Notes under the pieces: generated by a model | What the model was told of the DNA's origin: nothing | The model's input: only the letters and a program-made list of their open reading frames with translations | Database searches by the model: none | In this document: positions 16,087 to 24,528 of the stretch, in pieces | Layout: each line of letters opens with the position of its first letter | How positions within the stretch are numbered: the first letter of the stretch is position 1 | Translations under genes and position numbers: made by a program | Origin: Halostella salina | Lineage (GTDB): Archaea > Halobacteriota > Halobacteria > Halobacteriales > Natronoarchaeaceae | Length of the DNA stretch: 64,000 nt | NCBI RefSeq assembly: GCF_003675855.1 | Contig: NZ_RCIH01000002.1 | Coordinates: forward strand, 169,654 to 233,653 | Reading direction: 5' to 3'

Positions 16087-18258
16087 CTACGGCGTCGGCG
16101 GCTCGCCGTCGTAGGCACCGATCCCCTGGTAGAAGTTCAGCATCGCGAACTTCAGCTTCGTCGGGTCCACGTCGACCATCTCCTCGCGCTCCTCCGGCGG
16201 GAACGAGTCGTGGACGCCGTACTTCCCCATCTCCTCGCTCGCGGTTTCGGTGTAGCGCTCGTCGAGCAGGACGCGCACCCCGAAGTCGTCCGGCGACCGG
16301 ATCACTCGCCCGAGCGCCTGTCGCGTCTTGCGGATCGTCGGGATCTCGACCGCGTACTCCCAGCCGGGGTCGTCGCCGCGGTCCGAAAAGGCCGCGCCGT
16401 AGGCGTCCTGCACCGCCTTCGCGCGGTCGTCCAGATGCGGGTACGGGACGCCGACCACGACGACGGTGCGGGCGTCGTCGCCGTCGAAGCTCACGCCCTC
16501 CGCGAGCGTCCCCCACAGCGACGTGAGCATGACCGCGTCGTCGCTGTCGGTGAACTCGCGGCGCAGGTCCTCGACGGCGTCGCCGGGTTCGTCGCGGAAC
16601 ACCGTCGCGTCCACGTCCAGCAGGTCGTGGTAGCGCTCGGCCTCGGCGTAGCTGGGGAAGAAGACGAGCGTGTTGCCCGGCGTGAAGCGGACGGCGTCCG
16701 AGAGCGCGCCGGCGACCGCCGCCTGCGTGTCCGGGTCGTCGCGCTCGCTCGAAAACAGCGCCGGCGTCCCGGCGGCGAACGTCCGGCGGCGCTCCTCGGG
16801 GAAGCTCAGGCCGTACGCCATCGTGACGGGCGCTTCGAGGCCGAGCACGTCGCCCATCACGTCGAACGGCCGGAGCGTCGCGCTCATCAGCACGCTCGCG
16901 TACACCTCCTCGAACAGCTGTCCCGTCACCTCCTGCGGGATGCAGGTGTACAGTTCGGCCCGTCCGTACACCTCCTCGGTGCCCGCGTCCCGCCGGACGG
17001 AGACGACCGGGTACTGACCCAGCGCCGCGCCCTCGTCGACCCACGAGGAGATGAAGGTCGCCGCCTGGAGCGTCTGACACTCCGTCCGGGTCGTCGCGTC
17101 GCCGCGCCTGTACGCCTCCTCGTACTCCTCGTCGAGTTCCCGGCCCAGTTCCGCCGCCGCCGCCAGGTCCTCGTCGACGCCGGGACCGGTGTACCCCTGG
17201 AGGAACGCGCGGGTGAGGTCGTCCCGGCCCTCGTCGTTGGCGATGGAGAGGTCCTCCCAGTTCTCGCCGACCCGCTCGCGCTCGCCGAAGCCCAGCGCGT
17301 CGTCGTACGTCTCGACCAGCGCCGTCCGGAACGCGCCGATGACGTTTTGCGCGGCGGCCGCCCGCGGGTCGTCGCTCTCGTCGAGTTCGTCGAGCGCCGA
17401 CTCCAGCGTGTTCTCCGTGAGCGTGCGCGTCGCGTGGTCGCGGGCCGCCCCCTCGACGTTGTGGGCCTCGTCGAAGACGGTGATCACGTCCTCGGGGTCG
17501 CGGTCCAGCCACCGGAAGAACTGCTCGCGGATCCCCGGGTCGAGCAGGTGGTGGTAGTTGCAGACGACGAGGTCGACCCCCTCCATCCCGTCCTTCAGCA
17601 GTTCGTAGCCACAGAGCGTCCGCTCGCCGGCGTACTCGTACACGTCCTCGGGCGTGCGCACGTCCTCGAACAGCCAGTCGTAGAACTCGTCGGTGTCCGC
17701 GGCGAGGTTGTTGTAGTAGTGCTCGCAGGTGTTTTGCTCCTCTAGCTCCTCGACCTCCGCCTCGACGCTTTCGAGTTCGTCCATCACCGCGCTCCGGGCC
17801 TCCGCGGCGCGCTCGTCGCCCTCCTGGCTCTCGTCCAGTAGCTCCTCCTGCCGGCGCTCTAGCTGGTCGCGGTCGCGCTCGGCGTCGACCAGCTCGTAGG
17901 TGTTGTCCCGGAGCACCTGGCACTCCTCGAACCCCACGTCGATGTGGCACATCGACGCCTTCCCCTTGAACACGACGGACCTGATGGGTTCCTGCCGGGT
18001 GATCTGGCGGGCCTCGGTGACGAACTGGCGCATCTGCTGGTGGACGTTGGTCGTGATGACGACCGTCTTGTCCGCCTCGCGGGCGTACTCAAGCGCGGGC
18101 ACGAGCGCCGACAGCGTCTTCCCGGTGCCGCAGGCCCCCTCGAACAGCACGTCCTGTTGGCGGGAGAGCGCGTTGTAGATGCGGTCCATCGCCGCCCGCT
18201 GGTCGTCGTAGGGGTCCTCGTACGGGAAGAAGCGCATGTACCCGTTCGTCTCTGGCAC
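16087..18258 (-). CDS. Rad3/XPD-like DNA helicase (first copy)
   Basis: A superfamily-2 DNA helicase of about 723 residues. It has the Walker A motif FEGACGTGKTLSALVPALEY, the DEAH box VITVFDEAHNVEGAARDH and, between them, cysteines (SMCHIDVGFEEC, NTCEHYYNN, TLCGYE) placed like the Fe-S cluster ligands of XPD. The C-terminal HELICc2 half ends with TRQALGRVIRSPDDFG. The GTG at 18258 gives the start MPETNGYMRFFPYEDPYDDQ. A TTG at 18285 and an ATG at 18237 are alternatives. A long acidic coiled coil near residues 150-200 is inserted between the cysteines. A second related helicase lies at 58623-61019. Confidence 0.88.
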   Translation of the reverse strand: MPETNGYMRFFPYEDPYDDQRAAMDRIYNALSRQQDVLFEGACGTGKTLSALVPALEYAREADKTVVITTNVHQQMRQFVTEARQITRQEPIRSVVFKGKASMCHIDVGFEECQVLRDNTYELVDAERDRDQLERRQEELLDESQEGDERAAEARSAVMDELESVEAEVEELEEQNTCEHYYNNLAADTDEFYDWLFEDVRTPEDVYEYAGERTLCGYELLKDGMEGVDLVVCNYHHLLDPGIREQFFRWLDRDPEDVITVFDEAHNVEGAARDHATRTLTENTLESALDELDESDDPRAAAAQNVIGAFRTALVETYDDALGFGERERVGENWEDLSIANDEGRDDLTRAFLQGYTGPGVDEDLAAAAELGRELDEEYEEAYRRGDATTRTECQTLQAATFISSWVDEGAALGQYPVVSVRRDAGTEEVYGRAELYTCIPQEVTGQLFEEVYASVLMSATLRPFDVMGDVLGLEAPVTMAYGLSFPEERRRTFAAGTPALFSSERDDPDTQAAVAGALSDAVRFTPGNTLVFFPSYAEAERYHDLLDVDATVFRDEPGDAVEDLRREFTDSDDAVMLTSLWGTLAEGVSFDGDDARTVVVVGVPYPHLDDRAKAVQDAYGAAFSDRGDDPGWEYAVEIPTIRKTRQALGRVIRSPDDFGVRVLLDERYTETASEEMGKYGVHDSFPPEEREEMVDVDPTKLKFAMLNFYQGIGAYDGEPPTP

Positions 18259-18300
18259 GGCGAGAGCTTTCTCCCGCCCGGACAAAAAGTCTCGCCCCGC

Positions 18301-19248
18301 CTACGCCGTCTCCGGCTCGATGTACACCGTCTTCACGCCCGAGTTGGCCGCCATCACGGCGTCCTCAAGCCGGGTGATCCGGTCGTCCAGCTCGTCGGCG
18401 TCGATCGCGGGGTCGAACGACACGTCGGCGGCGACGAGGATGCGGTTCGGGCCGAAGTAGACGGTCCGGAAGTCGACGATCTCGACGACGCCCTCGCCAC
18501 CCGCGACGATCTCGCGGAGTTCCCGCTCCTTCTCCTTCGGGACGCTCTCGCCGATCAGGAGGCGCTTGTTCTCCCAGGCCAGCGCGAGGGCAAAGCCCAT
18601 CAGCAGTAGCCCGATGATCAGCGCGCTCGCGGCGTCGTACACGGGGTTCTCGGTGACTCTGGTCAGGTAGACGCCGGCCAGCGCGATCCCCGCACCGGCG
18701 AGCGCGATGGCGTCCTCGGTCAGGGCGGTCAGCGTCGTCACGTCGCTGGTCTTGCGGAACGCCTCGCGGAGCGTCGACCAGCCCTGCTCGGCCATCTGCG
18801 TCGACATCGCGTCGTAGGCCTTCTTCAGCGCCCACGTCTCGAAGACGATCGCGCCGGTCAGGACGGTGTAGTTCACGAGGACCGGGTCGAACGTGGTGCC
18901 GAACAGGGTGATATCCTCGCTCGCGCGGTGGACGCCGCCGTGCATGAGCGCCTCGTAGCCGTGCGTCGCGCTCTCCCAGCCGGCGATGCCAAAGAGCAGA
19001 ACGCTGACGAGGAAGCTGTAGAAGAACTGGGCCTTGCCGTAGCCGAAGGGGTGCGAACGCGTCGCGTCCTGCGCGCCGAAGCGGATGCCGATCAGGAGGA
19101 ACACCTGGTTGCCGGTGTCGGAGATCGAGTGGTACGTCTCCGACAGCATCGCGGGGCTGCCAGTCAGCAGGTAGCCGACGAATTTCATCACTGCGATGGC
19201 CCCGTTGGCGACCAGGGCGGCGAAGACGACCGATTTGCTGCTTGCCAT
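18301..19248 (-). CDS. cation diffusion facilitator transporter
   Basis: A CDF-type proton-coupled exporter of divalent metals with 315 residues. It has the family start ALVANGAIAVMKFVGYLLTG, the metal-site region SETYHSISDTGNQ, the HPFGYGKAQFFYSF loop, the second metal-site helix TALTEDAIALAGAG and a cytoplasmic C-terminal domain. The first site reads HSISD followed by TGNQ, a variant of the usual HxxxD pattern. The long loop before the TED helix resembles the SLC30A9 branch. Zinc, manganese or cobalt are all possible. A TATA-like box lies about 28 bases before the ATG. Confidence 0.85.
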   Translation of the reverse strand: MASSKSVVFAALVANGAIAVMKFVGYLLTGSPAMLSETYHSISDTGNQVFLLIGIRFGAQDATRSHPFGYGKAQFFYSFLVSVLLFGIAGWESATHGYEALMHGGVHRASEDITLFGTTFDPVLVNYTVLTGAIVFETWALKKAYDAMSTQMAEQGWSTLREAFRKTSDVTTLTALTEDAIALAGAGIALAGVYLTRVTENPVYDAASALIIGLLLMGFALALAWENKRLLIGESVPKEKERELREIVAGGEGVVEIVDFRTVYFGPNRILVAADVSFDPAIDADELDDRITRLEDAVMAANSGVKTVYIEPETA

Positions 19249-19281
19249 CACGTCTACCCGCGGCCGCCCGTGACAAAGTAG

Positions 19282-19911
19282 TTAGGACTCGAACCGCCAC
19301 TCGCCGTCGTCGTGGACGACCCCCGGCACCGAGCGCAGGCGCGGCCGGACGCAGTCCCACCACGCGTCCGGGTCGTCGTAGCCCGCCGAGTGGGGACCGT
19401 ACACCGCGTCGACGATCCCCTCGGCCGTCGCCGGGCCGTCCTCGCGGAGGTGTTCCACGACCGCGCGCACGGCGTCGCGCCGCCAGTCGCGCATCATCCG
19501 ACTCGCACCGGGAAACGCCATCCGGGCGATCGCAAGGCCGACGGCGTCGCCCGCCTCGACGGCCCCCTCGGCGCTCCGCTCGCGGAGGGTGGCCGCCGGC
19601 AGGTGCCAGACGACGGCGCGGCGCTCCGTCCCCTCTGCGTCGGTCGTCGTCACCTCGCGCCGCCGGAGCGTGCCCTCGGCGACCAGCGTTTCGAGGGCGT
19701 CCGCGACCGCGTCCCGGGGCGCAGCAGCGGCGACGGCGACCTCCGCGACCGTCCGCGGGGCGGCGTCGACGAACGCGTCGCGGACGGCCGGGACGATGTC
19801 GGCATCGTCCACGTCGTTGCCCTCGTCCGCATCGGAACCGCCGTCCGCGACGTGGGCGTCGTCGGTCCCGACCCCCGAGTTCGCGGCACGACCCGACGAC
19901 TGCTCGCTCAT
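19282..19911 (-). CDS. winged-helix-like protein of unknown role
   Basis: A 209-residue acidic protein starting MSEQSSGRAANSG. An Asp-rich head is followed by a helix-turn-helix-like segment around residues 45-90 (RTVAEVAVAAAAPRDAVADA, then LETLVAEGTLRRREVTT). A second domain of the same kind comes near the C-terminus (AVRAVVEHLREDGPATAEGI, then WWDCVRPRLRSVPGV). Two such domains suggest a DNA-binding or protein-protein regulator. It is divergent from the phosphodiesterase at 19992. Confidence 0.6.
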   Translation of the reverse strand: MSEQSSGRAANSGVGTDDAHVADGGSDADEGNDVDDADIVPAVRDAFVDAAPRTVAEVAVAAAAPRDAVADALETLVAEGTLRRREVTTTDAEGTERRAVVWHLPAATLRERSAEGAVEAGDAVGLAIARMAFPGASRMMRDWRRDAVRAVVEHLREDGPATAEGIVDAVYGPHSAGYDDPDAWWDCVRPRLRSVPGVVHDDGEWRFES

Positions 19912-19991
19912 GCGTCGCAGTACGCAGGGGGGACTCAAGGGTGTTGTCCTCGGACGAAAGAGCCGTATCGGGGGAGCGAGAACCCCGACGC

Positions 19992-20498
19992 ATGCTAGTC
20001 GTCTGCTCGGACACGCACAGCCGGACGGGCCACGAACTGACCGACCACATGACCGAGGCCGTCCAGTCGGCCGATCTGGTCGTCCACGCGGGCGATTTCA
20101 CGTCGGCGGCGGCGCTCAACGCCGTCCAGGCCGAGAGCGACCGGCTGTTCGCGGTCCACGGCAACGCCGACGGGGCCGCCGTGCGCGACCGCCTCCCGCC
20201 GGCGCGGACGTTCGACGTCGGCGACCGCACCGTCGCGCTCACCCACCGGCGGGACGGCGGCGCGACGGGGCTGGCGATGTTCGGCCGGTCCCGGGACGCC
20301 GACCTCGTCGTCTCCGGCCACACGCACCGGCCGTCGGTGTCGGACGCCGACGACGTGACGCTGTTGAACCCGGGGAGCTACGCCGACCCGCGGGGCAACA
20401 GGCCCGGCTACGCGGAGCTAGAGCAGGCGGACGACGAACTCCACGGACGGTTGCTTGAGCCGGACGGGACGGTCGTCGAGACGTTCGTCGTCGGGTAG
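19992..20498 (+). CDS. YfcE/MJ0936-type metallophosphoesterase
   Basis: A calcineurin-like phosphodiesterase of 168 residues. The five metal motifs are visible: CSDTH, VVHAGDFT, VHGNAD, LTHRR (usually GH) and SGHTHRP, followed by LLNPGS. The start ATG 19992 places the first motif at the very N-terminus, as expected. Family members hydrolyse phosphodiesters; the physiological substrate in archaea is unknown. The gene is convergent with the ArsR-type regulator. Confidence 0.85.
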   Translation: MLVVCSDTHSRTGHELTDHMTEAVQSADLVVHAGDFTSAAALNAVQAESDRLFAVHGNADGAAVRDRLPPARTFDVGDRTVALTHRRDGGATGLAMFGRSRDADLVVSGHTHRPSVSDADDVTLLNPGSYADPRGNRPGYAELEQADDELHGRLLEPDGTVVETFVVG

Positions 20499-20762
20499 GA
20501 AGGGATCGGGAGCCGTCGGCCCGCACCGAACCGAACGCGCGGTGGAGGGCGTCCGGCCGGCGGGTGGGGGAGCCGGCCGAGCGCAGGGGTCCGGGACGGG
20601 GTGCCCGGTGTGGAGGGCGGATGGTCACGACGTGGCGGTCGGGGACCAACGGAGGGCCGAAGCGCGTCGGTGCGGGCCGGTCGGTGGCTGGTGGGCCGTG
20701 AGGCCGCATCCCTACGTTATACCGGGTATATAAAGAGCGTACCGTAAGCTCAAACGGCGGTT
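20499..20762. other. convergent intergenic region with an orphan TATA box
   Basis: A 264-base GC-rich gap between two converging genes. It contains a strong palindromic-looking TATA element at 20727-20734 and no recognised gene. See the finding on an orphan promoter. Confidence 0.5.
20727..20734 (-). promoter_or_regulatory. orphan TATA box
   Basis: TTTATATA on the minus strand, an exact match to the archaeal consensus. An ATG follows 25 bases later (20709), but the downstream reading frame is Arg/Pro-rich and looks non-coding. The plus-strand reading TATATAAA would give an antisense transcript into the regulator gene. Confidence 0.4.
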
Positions 20763-21677
20763 TTAGCTACCGGGCTGGCGGTCGACGTGCCGGAAGAACA
20801 CCCAGACGGACACGGCGATGACGCCGACGACGAACAGCAGGAGGCCGGGCGGGATCCCGCCGTTCAGCCCCAGGTCGAGCGCGGAGGCCGCGCTGTCGTT
20901 TGCCGCGACCGTCTCGTTCGCGCCCCGGACCGTCTCGTTGACCGCCGTCGTCGTCGCGTCCGCGCCGCCGTCGGTCGCGACCGCCGTCTCCTCCGCCGCG
21001 TCGGCGGTCGTGCGCGTGTACTCGGTCACGGTCTCCGTCGACTCGGGCGCTTCGGTCGGCTCCTGCAGGATCCCGACGTCGTCCTCGCTGGTCGTCCCCG
21101 CGTCCGTCAGGGTCACGTCGGTCTCGTTGTTCGTGTAGCTCACGTCGGCACCGTCGTCGTCCGCCGCACCGACAGCGCCGCCGGTTCCGCCCCCGCTGCC
21201 GCCGCCGCCAGCACCGGTACCGGGCGGCGCGATCGGCGTGTTCCCGACGATCTGCTGGAGCGCGATACTGGCGGCCCCGACGATGCCGATGCCCCCGAGC
21301 AGCCGCGAGAGCGCGGTCTTCAGGGAGGAGGTCTCCTCCTCCTGGCCGGCGAAGAGGACGAGCGGCTGGTCGGCGGGGGCGTACACGTTCATCTCGCGGC
21401 CCTTCTCCGAGTAGACGGTGTCGACGACCTCGACGACCTCGGCGTCTTCGAGCTTTTCGAGGTGGTACTGGGTGTTCTGGAGCGACGTGTCGACGGCGTC
21501 GGCGAGCTTCGACGGCGTCGCGGGGTCGTCGTGGAGGGCGGCGAGCAACTGGCGGGCGGTCGCGGAGGAGAGGGCGGCCAGCACGTCGTCGGCGTCGTCG
21601 CTGTCGACGCCGACGACCCTGGGGTCCGCGTTCTCGGCCGCGGACGCGTCCGAGGTGGAGGGCAGGAGGTCGGCCAT
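20763..21677 (-). CDS. ArsR-type regulator with C-terminal membrane anchor
   Basis: A 304-residue protein. An N-terminal winged helix (LAALSSATARQLLAALHDDP, then DTSLQNTQYHLEKLEDAEVV) is followed by a region ending EKGREMNVYAP, a short hydrophobic segment, a long Gly/Thr/Asn-rich low-complexity linker, and one membrane helix near the end (PPGLLLFVVGVIAVSVWVFF). The likely start is ATG 21677; ATG 21704 is an alternative. The form suggests a transcription factor tethered to the membrane with an exposed tail, probably tied to envelope stress or surface sensing; that is inference. Confidence 0.8.
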   Translation of the reverse strand: MADLLPSTSDASAAENADPRVVGVDSDDADDVLAALSSATARQLLAALHDDPATPSKLADAVDTSLQNTQYHLEKLEDAEVVEVVDTVYSEKGREMNVYAPADQPLVLFAGQEEETSSLKTALSRLLGGIGIVGAASIALQQIVGNTPIAPPGTGAGGGGSGGGTGGAVGAADDDGADVSYTNNETDVTLTDAGTTSEDDVGILQEPTEAPESTETVTEYTRTTADAAEETAVATDGGADATTTAVNETVRGANETVAANDSAASALDLGLNGGIPPGLLLFVVGVIAVSVWVFFRHVDRQPGS

Positions 21678-21743
21678 GTGTCCGTTATTCCCACGAGACG
21701 GCATGAACTTTCTCCCTTTCGAGCGCCCGAACCGCCGTCGAAA

Positions 21744-21750
21744 CGTATTT
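21744..21750 (+). promoter_or_regulatory. TATA-like box of the 42-residue membrane protein
   Basis: CGTATTT centred about 31 bases before the ATG at 21778, fitting leaderless transcription. Confidence 0.4.
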
Positions 21751-21777
21751 GCGCCCGCCGCGAGTAGCCGGCGGCAC

Positions 21778-21906
21778 ATGGCTTCGGTCGACCCCGTTAT
21801 CGTCCTCATCGTCGGCTGCTTGCTCGCACTGATCTTCTTTCTGTACCTGATGGTCCGCCGCACCCTCAAGGGGTTTCAGGAGGGCGTCGACGACGGCCGA
21901 CAGTAG
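21778..21906 (+). CDS. 42-residue single-pass membrane protein
   Basis: Starts MASVDPVIVLIVGCLLALIF, continues through a single membrane helix and ends in the basic-acidic tail RRTLKGFQEGVDDGRQ. It has a TATA-like box at the right distance. Similar microproteins with a YLxVRR border and an EGxEDGR-like tail occur in other haloarchaea, from memory. It is divergent from the membrane-tethered regulator and might act with it, but there is no direct evidence. Confidence 0.65.
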   Translation: MASVDPVIVLIVGCLLALIFFLYLMVRRTLKGFQEGVDDGRQ

Positions 21907-21936
21907 GCACGGACGACGACCGCCGTAGCTGCGCCG

Positions 21937-22956
21937 TCAGGCCAGCGCCGTCCGGACGCGCTCGACCGCCGTCTCGATGTCCCCGCGGTCCACGTCCAAG
22001 TGCGTGCAGAAGCGAACCGTCGTCTCGCCGAAGGCGGAGCCGAGCACACCCTCCGCCTCGCAGGCGTCGAGGAACGCCTCGGCGTCCAGCCCCGCGCCGG
22101 CCACGTCGACCAGCACGATGTTCGTCTCGGGGGGCTGGACCGACAAGCCGTCGACGGCGTCGAGTGCCTCGGCCAGCAGGCGGGCGTGCTCGTGGTCCTC
22201 GGCGAGGCGGTCGACGTTGTCGAGCGCTTCGAGCCCCGGCCCGGCGATCACGCCGGCCTGACGCATCCCGCCGCCGAACAGCTTCCGGGTGCGGCGGGCG
22301 CGCTCGATGAAGTCCTCGCTCCCCGCCAGCATCGAGCCGACCGGCGCGCCGAGCCCCTTCGAGAGACAGAACATGACCGAGTCGACCGGCTCGACGATCC
22401 GCGAGGCCGGCACGTCGAGCGCCGTCGCCGCGTTGAACAGCCGCGCGCCGTCCAGGTGGACCGGCACGCCGAGGTCGTGGGCTGCGTCGGCCGCCGCGTC
22501 GATCTTCGCCGGGTCGATCGCCACCCCACCCTTGCTGTTGTGCGTGTTCTCAAGGGAGAGCAGGCCCGTGCCGGGGCGGTGGAGGTCCTCCTCGACGTAC
22601 CCCTCGCGGACCTGTTCGGGCGTCGGTACGCCGCGCTCGCCGCCGTCGAGCGTCCGGACCTGCAGGCCCGACAGCTGCGCGAACCCGCCCAGTTCCCACT
22701 TGTACACGTGGCTCTCGCGCTCGACGAGCGCCTCCTGGCCCCGGTCGGTGTGGGTTCGGGCGGCGACCTGGTTGCCCATCGTCCCCGTCGGCACGTACAG
22801 CGCCGCCTCCGTGCCGACCATCTCGGCCGCGCGGCGCTCCAGTTCGTTCACCGTCGGGTCCTCGCCGTACACGTCGTCGCCCACGTCGGCCGTCGCCGCG
22901 GCCTCGCGCATCGCCTCGCCGGGCGTCGTCACCGTGTCGCTCCGCAGGTCTATCAT
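21937..22956 (-). CDS. ltaE: L-threonine aldolase
   Basis: A PLP enzyme of fold type I that cleaves threonine or allo-threonine to glycine and acetaldehyde. The 339-residue protein opens with MIDLRSDTVTTPGEAMREA, has the stacking and substrate region YVPTGTMGNQVA, the aspartate in VHLDGARLFNA and the PLP lysine in FCLSKGLGAPVGS near residue 200. All positions match the low-specificity aldolase family. It lies 65 bases after the start of the Lrp-type regulator gene, in the same direction, so it could be read from that promoter. Confidence 0.92.
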   Translation of the reverse strand: MIDLRSDTVTTPGEAMREAAATADVGDDVYGEDPTVNELERRAAEMVGTEAALYVPTGTMGNQVAARTHTDRGQEALVERESHVYKWELGGFAQLSGLQVRTLDGGERGVPTPEQVREGYVEEDLHRPGTGLLSLENTHNSKGGVAIDPAKIDAAADAAHDLGVPVHLDGARLFNAATALDVPASRIVEPVDSVMFCLSKGLGAPVGSMLAGSEDFIERARRTRKLFGGGMRQAGVIAGPGLEALDNVDRLAEDHEHARLLAEALDAVDGLSVQPPETNIVLVDVAGAGLDAEAFLDACEAEGVLGSAFGETTVRFCTHLDVDRGDIETAVERVRTALA

Positions 22957-23021
22957 GGCATCCCGTACGCGCTCGGGTCAATAAAACGGCGGCATCGCGG
23001 ACCGTCGGTCCCCCGCGGGTT

Positions 23022-23786
23022 TCAGTCGGCGGTCTCGACCGCTTCGTCCCCGGCGAACGCCGCGATGACGCGGTCCGTGTCGCCGCTCCGGGACAGCACC
23101 GTGACGATGTCGTCCGACCGGATCTCCGTCGTGCCGTGGGGCGTCAGCACGCGGTCATCGCGCTCGATGGCGATCACCAGCGAGTCGTCGTCGAGAACGC
23201 CGTCGCGGACGGCGTCCTCCAGCGTCCGGTCGACGATCGGCGCGTCGCGCTGGACGGTCACGTCCACGACGTTGGCGTCGCCGGTGAGGCTGATGAAGTC
23301 CGTCGCCTCGCCCGACGGGACCTCGTCGTCCGGACCGAAGGAGCCGTACGGGCTGTCGGTTTCGGCCTCCACCAGCGTCTCGTCCTCGATTTCCAGCCCC
23401 AGCTTCGACAGGGCGCGGGAGACGCGACGGAGCGCCTCGGTGTCCTCGCCGACGGCCATGACGTGCAGGTTCCGCCGGCCGGTCATCAGCTCGCGGACGT
23501 TGATTACCCCGGGGATCGCGCTGGCCTCCCGCGCGAGCGCCTTCCGCTCGGAGACCGGCGCGTTGCAGACGTAGAGGTTCGTCAGGTGCCCGTCCGCACG
23601 CTCGAAGTCGATCCCGGCCGTGTAGCCGCGGATGATCCCGTGGTCCTCTAACTGGTCGATCCGGTTCCGGATCGTCCCCGGCGAGACGTTCACCTGGTCG
23701 GCGATGGTCGGCGCGGAGGTGGTCCGGGCGTCGCACATCAGCTCGTAGATGATGCGACGGTCGATCTCGTCCAGCCGGTAGTCCAT
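23022..23786 (-). CDS. Lrp/AsnC regulator fused to a TrkA-C domain
   Basis: A 254-residue regulator. Residues 1-60 form the AsnC-type HTH (LDEIDRRIIYELMCDARTTS, then NVSPGTIRNRIDQLEDHGII). The middle (about 65-140) is an Lrp effector-like domain, and the end (about 170-250) is a TrkA_C/RCK_C domain (DANVVDVTVQRDAPIVDRTL ... LTPHGTTEIRSDDIVTVLSR). TrkA_C domains bind small ligands and usually control ion channels. Fusion to Lrp and the adjacent UspA gene and amino-acid permease suggest control of amino-acid transport. Inverted repeats lie just before its ATG. Confidence 0.88.
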   Translation of the reverse strand: MDYRLDEIDRRIIYELMCDARTTSAPTIADQVNVSPGTIRNRIDQLEDHGIIRGYTAGIDFERADGHLTNLYVCNAPVSERKALAREASAIPGVINVRELMTGRRNLHVMAVGEDTEALRRVSRALSKLGLEIEDETLVEAETDSPYGSFGPDDEVPSGEATDFISLTGDANVVDVTVQRDAPIVDRTLEDAVRDGVLDDDSLVIAIERDDRVLTPHGTTEIRSDDIVTVLSRSGDTDRVIAAFAGDEAVETAD

Positions 23787-23807
23787 ACCGCCCGTACCAC
23801 CACGGCC

Positions 23808-23832
23808 TACTTCAGGCCACCGTTTGCGGTGG
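23808..23832. promoter_or_regulatory. inverted repeats before the Lrp-TrkA_C gene
   Basis: Two adjacent dyads: GGCCT and AGGCC around ACTTC, then CCACCG (23817-23822) and CGGTGG (23827-23832) with a four-base spacer. They sit 22-46 bases before the ATG, where an autoregulating Lrp protein would be expected to bind. Confidence 0.4.
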
Positions 23833-23909
23833 TCAGTTTGCGCTCACGTAGTCGCTAGGTCATTACGCTATCAGTAATTTATCACCCGTTAAATTGTGCT
23901 ATGAGCAAA

Positions 23910-23930
23910 AAACACGGTGTGTTTATATAT
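23910..23930 (+). promoter_or_regulatory. TATA box and overlapping dyad of the uspA unit
   Basis: TTTATATAT (23922-23930) overlaps an inverted repeat, AAACAC and GTGTTT with spacer GGT (23910-23924). A protein on this dyad would block TBP/TFB. A further dyad, ATTAC and GTAAT, lies about 35 bases upstream. Confidence 0.55.
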
Positions 23931-23951
23931 CTGCGATCCGTGCCAACTGGC

Positions 23952-24059
23952 ATGAACGGAGACACGCACGGACGACGCTTGACGGCCCTCGCTCCGGGAC
24001 GCGGGCACTGGCTGAACCCGGCGGCGAACGGCGGGACTGCCGGGGGACCGGGACGATGA
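23952..24059 (+). CDS. possible leader ORF coupled to uspA
   Basis: A 35-codon frame starting MNGDTHGRRLTALAPGRGHW. Its ATG lies 25 bases after the TATA centre, the place where a leaderless transcript would begin, and its TGA overlaps the ATG of the uspA gene (ATGA). The composition is basic, unlike the acidic proteome, so it may be a regulatory leader rather than a functional protein. Confidence 0.3.
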   Translation: MNGDTHGRRLTALAPGRGHWLNPAANGGTAGGPGR

Positions 24060-24484
24060 CGCTGCTCGACCACCTCGTCGTCCCGGTTGCGAGCGAGGCC
24101 GACGCCAAGGCGACCTGCGACGCGCTCCGGCCGCATCTGGGCGCGGTCGAACGCGTGACCGCCGTCCACGTCATCGAAAAGGCCGGCGGTGCCGTCGACA
24201 AGGCCCCGCTGGAGAAGCGCCGCGAGGACGCCGCGGAGTTCCTGGCGGTCGTCGAGTCGGAGATCGGCGGGAGTGTCGCGGTCGACACCAGAACCGCCTT
24301 CGACACGGACGTGGTCGACGCGATATTCGCGGCGGCGACGGACGCCGGCGCGACCGCGGTCGCGTTCCGTCCCCGCGGCGGCAGTCGCATCGTCCGGCTC
24401 CTGAGCGGCGACACCGCGACGGGGCTGGTCACCGACCCCGAGATACCGGTCATCGCGCTGCCCGATCCGGCGGAGGACGACTGA
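24056..24484 (+). CDS. universal stress protein (UspA family)
   Basis: A 142-residue UspA-fold protein starting MTLLDHLVVPVASEADAKAT. It has VTAVHVIEKAGGAVDK in strand 2, and an ending SGDTATGLVTDPEIPVIAL that matches the USP C-terminal strand. The usual ATP-binding G-2x-G-9x-G-(S/T) region is altered to FRPRGGSRIVRLLSGDTATG, so ATP binding is uncertain. It lies 57 bases before the permease that itself carries UspA domains. The two are probably one transcription unit. Confidence 0.82.
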   Translation: MTLLDHLVVPVASEADAKATCDALRPHLGAVERVTAVHVIEKAGGAVDKAPLEKRREDAAEFLAVVESEIGGSVAVDTRTAFDTDVVDAIFAAATDAGATAVAFRPRGGSRIVRLLSGDTATGLVTDPEIPVIALPDPAEDD

Positions 24485-24528
24485 GATGAGCGATGCATCG
24501 CTCGTCGTCACTCACGGCACCACCACAA

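Noticed and set aside
18258..18285. TTG start nine codons upstream in the first helicase
   Set aside because: TTG starts are rare in haloarchaea, and the GTG at 18258 gives the better N-terminus; kept only as an alternative.
20239..20709. 156-codon minus-strand frame starting 25 bases after the orphan TATA box
   Set aside because: The translation is dominated by Arg and Pro and most of it is antisense to the phosphodiesterase gene. The TATA box itself is kept as a finding.
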